Positions 62,139-64,000 of a stretch of 64,000 nt of DNA are shown piece by piece (the stretch's first letter is position 1; every line of letters begins with the position of its first letter). The stretch covers positions 4,276,001 through 4,340,000 of the forward strand of contig NZ_CP102931.1 of assembly GCF_024734665.1 (NCBI RefSeq). Reading direction: 5' to 3'. The stretch comes from Variovorax paradoxus. GTDB taxonomy: Bacteria > Pseudomonadota > Gammaproteobacteria > Burkholderiales > Burkholderiaceae_C. Under the pieces are notes generated by a model, which was not told where the DNA came from, did not search any database, and saw nothing but the letters and a program-made list of their open reading frames with translations. Both the position numbers and the translations under genes were made by a program.

Positions 62139-62519
62139 ATGACCGCACGCACACCGACCACCGTCTACCCGATGACGATTTATCACAAGCCCAACTGCAG
62201 CACCTCGCGCAACGTGCTGACGTTGATCCGCGAAAGCGGCGTGGAGCCCGAGATCGTCCTGTACCTGGAAACGCCGCCGCCGAAGAAAAAGCTGCGCGAG
62301 CTCGCGAAGGCGATGGGCATGGGCGCGCGCGAACTGCTGCGCACCAAGGAAGCGCCGTACGAAGAACTGAAGCTGGCCGACTCGAAGTGGACCGACGACC
62401 AGCTGTTCGACGCCATCGTCGAGCACCCCATCTTGCTGCAGCGGCCCATCGTGGTGTCGCCGCGCGGCACGCTGATGTGCCGGCCATGGGGGCGCGTGCG
62501 CGAGATCCTGCCTGCCTGA
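62139..62519 (+). CDS. ArsC-like arsenate reductase family protein
   Basis: A 126-residue ArsC-fold protein (or 115 from the ATG at 62172). YHKPNCSTSRNVLTLIRESG carries the reactive cysteine (C), and DAIVEHPILLQRPIVVSPRG with a later arginine completes the anion site. It resembles glutaredoxin-dependent ArsC and the YffB relatives. No ars operon is near, so arsenate activity is uncertain. Confidence 0.88.
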   Translation: MTARTPTTVYPMTIYHKPNCSTSRNVLTLIRESGVEPEIVLYLETPPPKKKLRELAKAMGMGARELLRTKEAPYEELKLADSKWTDDQLFDAIVEHPILLQRPIVVSPRGTLMCRPWGRVREILPA

Positions 62520-62523
62520 AGCC

Positions 62524-63597
62524 TCAGCTCGTGGCCTGCTGCGCCAGGCCCCAGGCGACATGCTCGCGCACGAGTTCGCTCGGGTGTTCGGCCCGCGTCG
62601 CCAGCGCCTCCTGCGCATCGCCCTCGCCCGCTCGCGCCGCATTGCCCAGCGCCACGGCGATGTTGCGCAGCCAGCGCTCATGCCCGATGCGGCGGATCGG
62701 GCTGCCTTCGGTGCGGCGCAGGAAGTCCTCCTCAGTCCACGCGAAAAGCTCGGCCAGAGTGCGGCCCGTGAGCCCTTCGCGCGCATCGAAGTCGGGCAAC
62801 TCGCTCTTCTTCGCGAACTTGTTCCAGGGGCAAATGAGCTGGCAGTCGTCGCAGCCGTAGATGCGGTTGCCCATCAGCGGACGCAGCTCCAGCGGAATGG
62901 GCCCGCCGTGCTCGATGGTGAGGTACGAGATGCAGCGCCGTGCATCCAGCCGCTGCGGCGCGATGATGGCCTTCGTCGGGCAGATGTCGATGCAGGCGCT
63001 GCAGCTGCCGCAATGTGCCGTGACGGGTTCGCTCGGCGGCAGTTCCATGTCGACGTAGATCTCGCCCAGGAAAAACATCGAGCCGGCGTCGCGGTCGAGC
63101 ACCAGCGTGTGCTTGCCGCGCCAGCCCTGCCCGCTGCGCGAGGCCAGTTCGGCTTCGAGCACGGGGGCCGAGTCGGTGAAGGCGCGGTGGCCGAAGGGGC
63201 CGACTTCCTCGGCGATGCGCTCGGCCAGCTTCGCGAGCCGATTGCGCAGCACCTTGTGATAGTCGCGGCCCCGCGCATAGACCGACACGATGGCCTCGCC
63301 GGGCCGCGTGAGCCGGTCGAACTCGATGGCTTGCCACTCGGGCTGCGTGCTGCGCGGCAGGTAGTCCATGCGCGCGGTGATCACGCTCACCGTGCCCGGC
63401 ACCAGCTCGGCAGGACGGGCGCGGCGCGTGCCGTGTGTTGCCATGTATTGCATCTCGCCATGGAACCCATGGGCCAGCCATTGCATCAGACCGGCCTCGG
63501 CGCTCGATAAATCGACGCCCGCGATTCCGATTTGGGAGAATCCGAGTTCCCGGGCCAAAGCCTGAATACGAACAACGAGTGGATGGCTGACGATCAC
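62524..63597 (-). CDS. queG: Epoxyqueuosine reductase
   Basis: A 357-residue iron-sulfur/cobalamin enzyme from a GTG at 63597; no ATG is suitable before residue 40. DUF1730 region about 45-130 (HGFHGEMQYMATHGTRRARP), GQGWRGKHTLVLDRDAGSMF, ferredoxin-type cysteines CGSCSACIDICPTKAI and YGCDDCQLICPWNKF, and HEAT-like tail. It reduces epoxyqueuosine to queuosine in tRNA wobble modification. The start overlaps tsaE on the other strand by 15 bases. Confidence 0.93.
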   Translation of the reverse strand: MIVSHPLVVRIQALARELGFSQIGIAGVDLSSAEAGLMQWLAHGFHGEMQYMATHGTRRARPAELVPGTVSVITARMDYLPRSTQPEWQAIEFDRLTRPGEAIVSVYARGRDYHKVLRNRLAKLAERIAEEVGPFGHRAFTDSAPVLEAELASRSGQGWRGKHTLVLDRDAGSMFFLGEIYVDMELPPSEPVTAHCGSCSACIDICPTKAIIAPQRLDARRCISYLTIEHGGPIPLELRPLMGNRIYGCDDCQLICPWNKFAKKSELPDFDAREGLTGRTLAELFAWTEEDFLRRTEGSPIRRIGHERWLRNIAVALGNAARAGEGDAQEALATRAEHPSELVREHVAWGLAQQATS

Positions 63598-64000
63598 TTG
63601 CCGATTGTAGAAACGACCCAGAACGCCCGCAGCCTGCGCTGGCGCAGCGAGGACGACACCGACGCTTTCGCGCTGGCCCTGGCGTCCTCGCCCGCATTGC
63701 GCGATGCCTTCATCGCGCTGCATGGCGACCTTGGCGCCGGCAAGACCACTTTCGTTCGACACCTGCTGCGCGCGCTCGGTATCGCGGGGCGCATCAAGAG
63801 CCCCACCTACGCGGTCGTCGAGCCCCACGAGGCGCCCGACGGCCTGCAGATCTTCCATTTCGACTTCTACCGCTTCGCCGATCCGCGCGAATGGGACGAT
63901 GCCGGCTTCCGCGACATCTTCGCGGGACCGGGCCTCAAGCTGGCCGAATGGCCAGAAAACGCCGCGGGCCGCACACCGGTTGCCGACCTCGCTATTAAAA
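63583..64000 (+). CDS. tsaE: tRNA threonylcarbamoyladenosine ATPase TsaE, partial
   Basis: The frame from the ATG at 63583 runs off the right edge. Walker A is HGDLGAGKTT, with FHFDFYRFADPREWDDAGFR as the conserved HxDxYR motif, typical of TsaE (YjeE). It drives the TsaD/TsaB complex in t6A formation. It is divergent from queG with overlapping starts. Confidence 0.95.
   Translation, partial: MADDHLPIVETTQNARSLRWRSEDDTDAFALALASSPALRDAFIALHGDLGAGKTTFVRHLLRALGIAGRIKSPTYAVVEPHEAPDGLQIFHFDFYRFADPREWDDAGFRDIFAGPGLKLAEWPENAAGRTPVADLAIK

Noticed and set aside
1..64000. CRISPR array, rRNA genes, replication origin, complete insertion sequence
   Set aside because: No regular spacer repeats, rRNA sequence, DnaA-box cluster or transposase was seen; the only recombinase is at 26082-27188.

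Overview
The window looks like a chromosomal segment of a high-GC betaproteobacterium of the family Comamonadaceae, most likely Variovorax or a close relative. The thrS-infC-rpmI-rplT-pheS-pheT-ihfA-merR order, the isocitrate lyase neighbourhood, the Bug-type solute-binding protein and the alanine/lysine-rich SWIB protein all fit that group. The assignment is inferred from gene order and protein character, not from a database search.

Layout: (1) 1-8845 is an uptake and degradation locus. A divergent FAD-linked oxidase fragment and a PucR-type regulator are followed by a PAS-LuxR regulator, a metal-dependent amidohydrolase, a complete branched-chain-amino-acid-type ABC importer (two ATPases, binding protein, two permeases) and a small GAF-like protein. 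(2) 9098-30877 is accessory DNA ending exactly at the 3' end of a tRNA-Pro(GGG) gene, a classic island attachment point. It holds a four-gene Wadjet/MksBEFG-like condensin system, two HNH nuclease genes, an unknown protein, a probable RiPP (modified peptide) cluster, an ImmA/IrrE peptidase, a tyrosine recombinase, a divergent FtsZ/tubulin-like protein, a lipoprotein, an XRE regulator and a small plasmid/ICE-type protein. (3) 30878-39091 is core genome on the minus strand: tRNA-Pro, merR, ihfA, pheT, pheS, rplT, rpmI, infC (ATC start) and thrS, preceded by a newly recognised leader peptide and attenuator. (4) 39153-47826 carries assorted core and metabolic genes: monooxygenase-fold protein, GlxA-type regulator, isocitrate lyase, GGCT-fold protein, EamA transporter, SWIB protein, AraC regulator, a ThDP enzyme and a TetR regulator. 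(5) 47971-56400 is one long plus-strand catabolic cluster: Bug-type binding protein, Ssu/Tau-like ABC importer, enolase-superfamily enzyme, Gfo/Idh/MocA dehydrogenase, aldolase-like protein and a sugar isomerase-like protein. (6) 56401-59391 is a small accessory insertion with a HEPN-motif protein pair, bounded by two inverted copies of a palindromic repeat. (7) 59392-64000 holds a YcaQ-like protein, an FMN riboswitch with lumazine synthase, a GST, an ArsC-like protein, queG and the start of tsaE.

The most interesting region is 19366-24824. A 64-residue precursor ends in three consecutive aromatic-X-Arg triplets. It is followed, with overlapping or nearly abutting genes, by a radical SAM/SPASM protein with a C-terminal HExxH domain, a UPF0489-type arginase, a GNAT acyltransferase and a family 2 glycosyltransferase. 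A guanidinoacetate-methyltransferase-like gene converges on it. Together they suggest a RiPP pathway built around modified arginines. The second is the Thr/Phe-rich leader peptide and mutually exclusive hairpins ahead of thrS, which could let one attenuator sense both amino acids whose tRNA synthetases the operon encodes.
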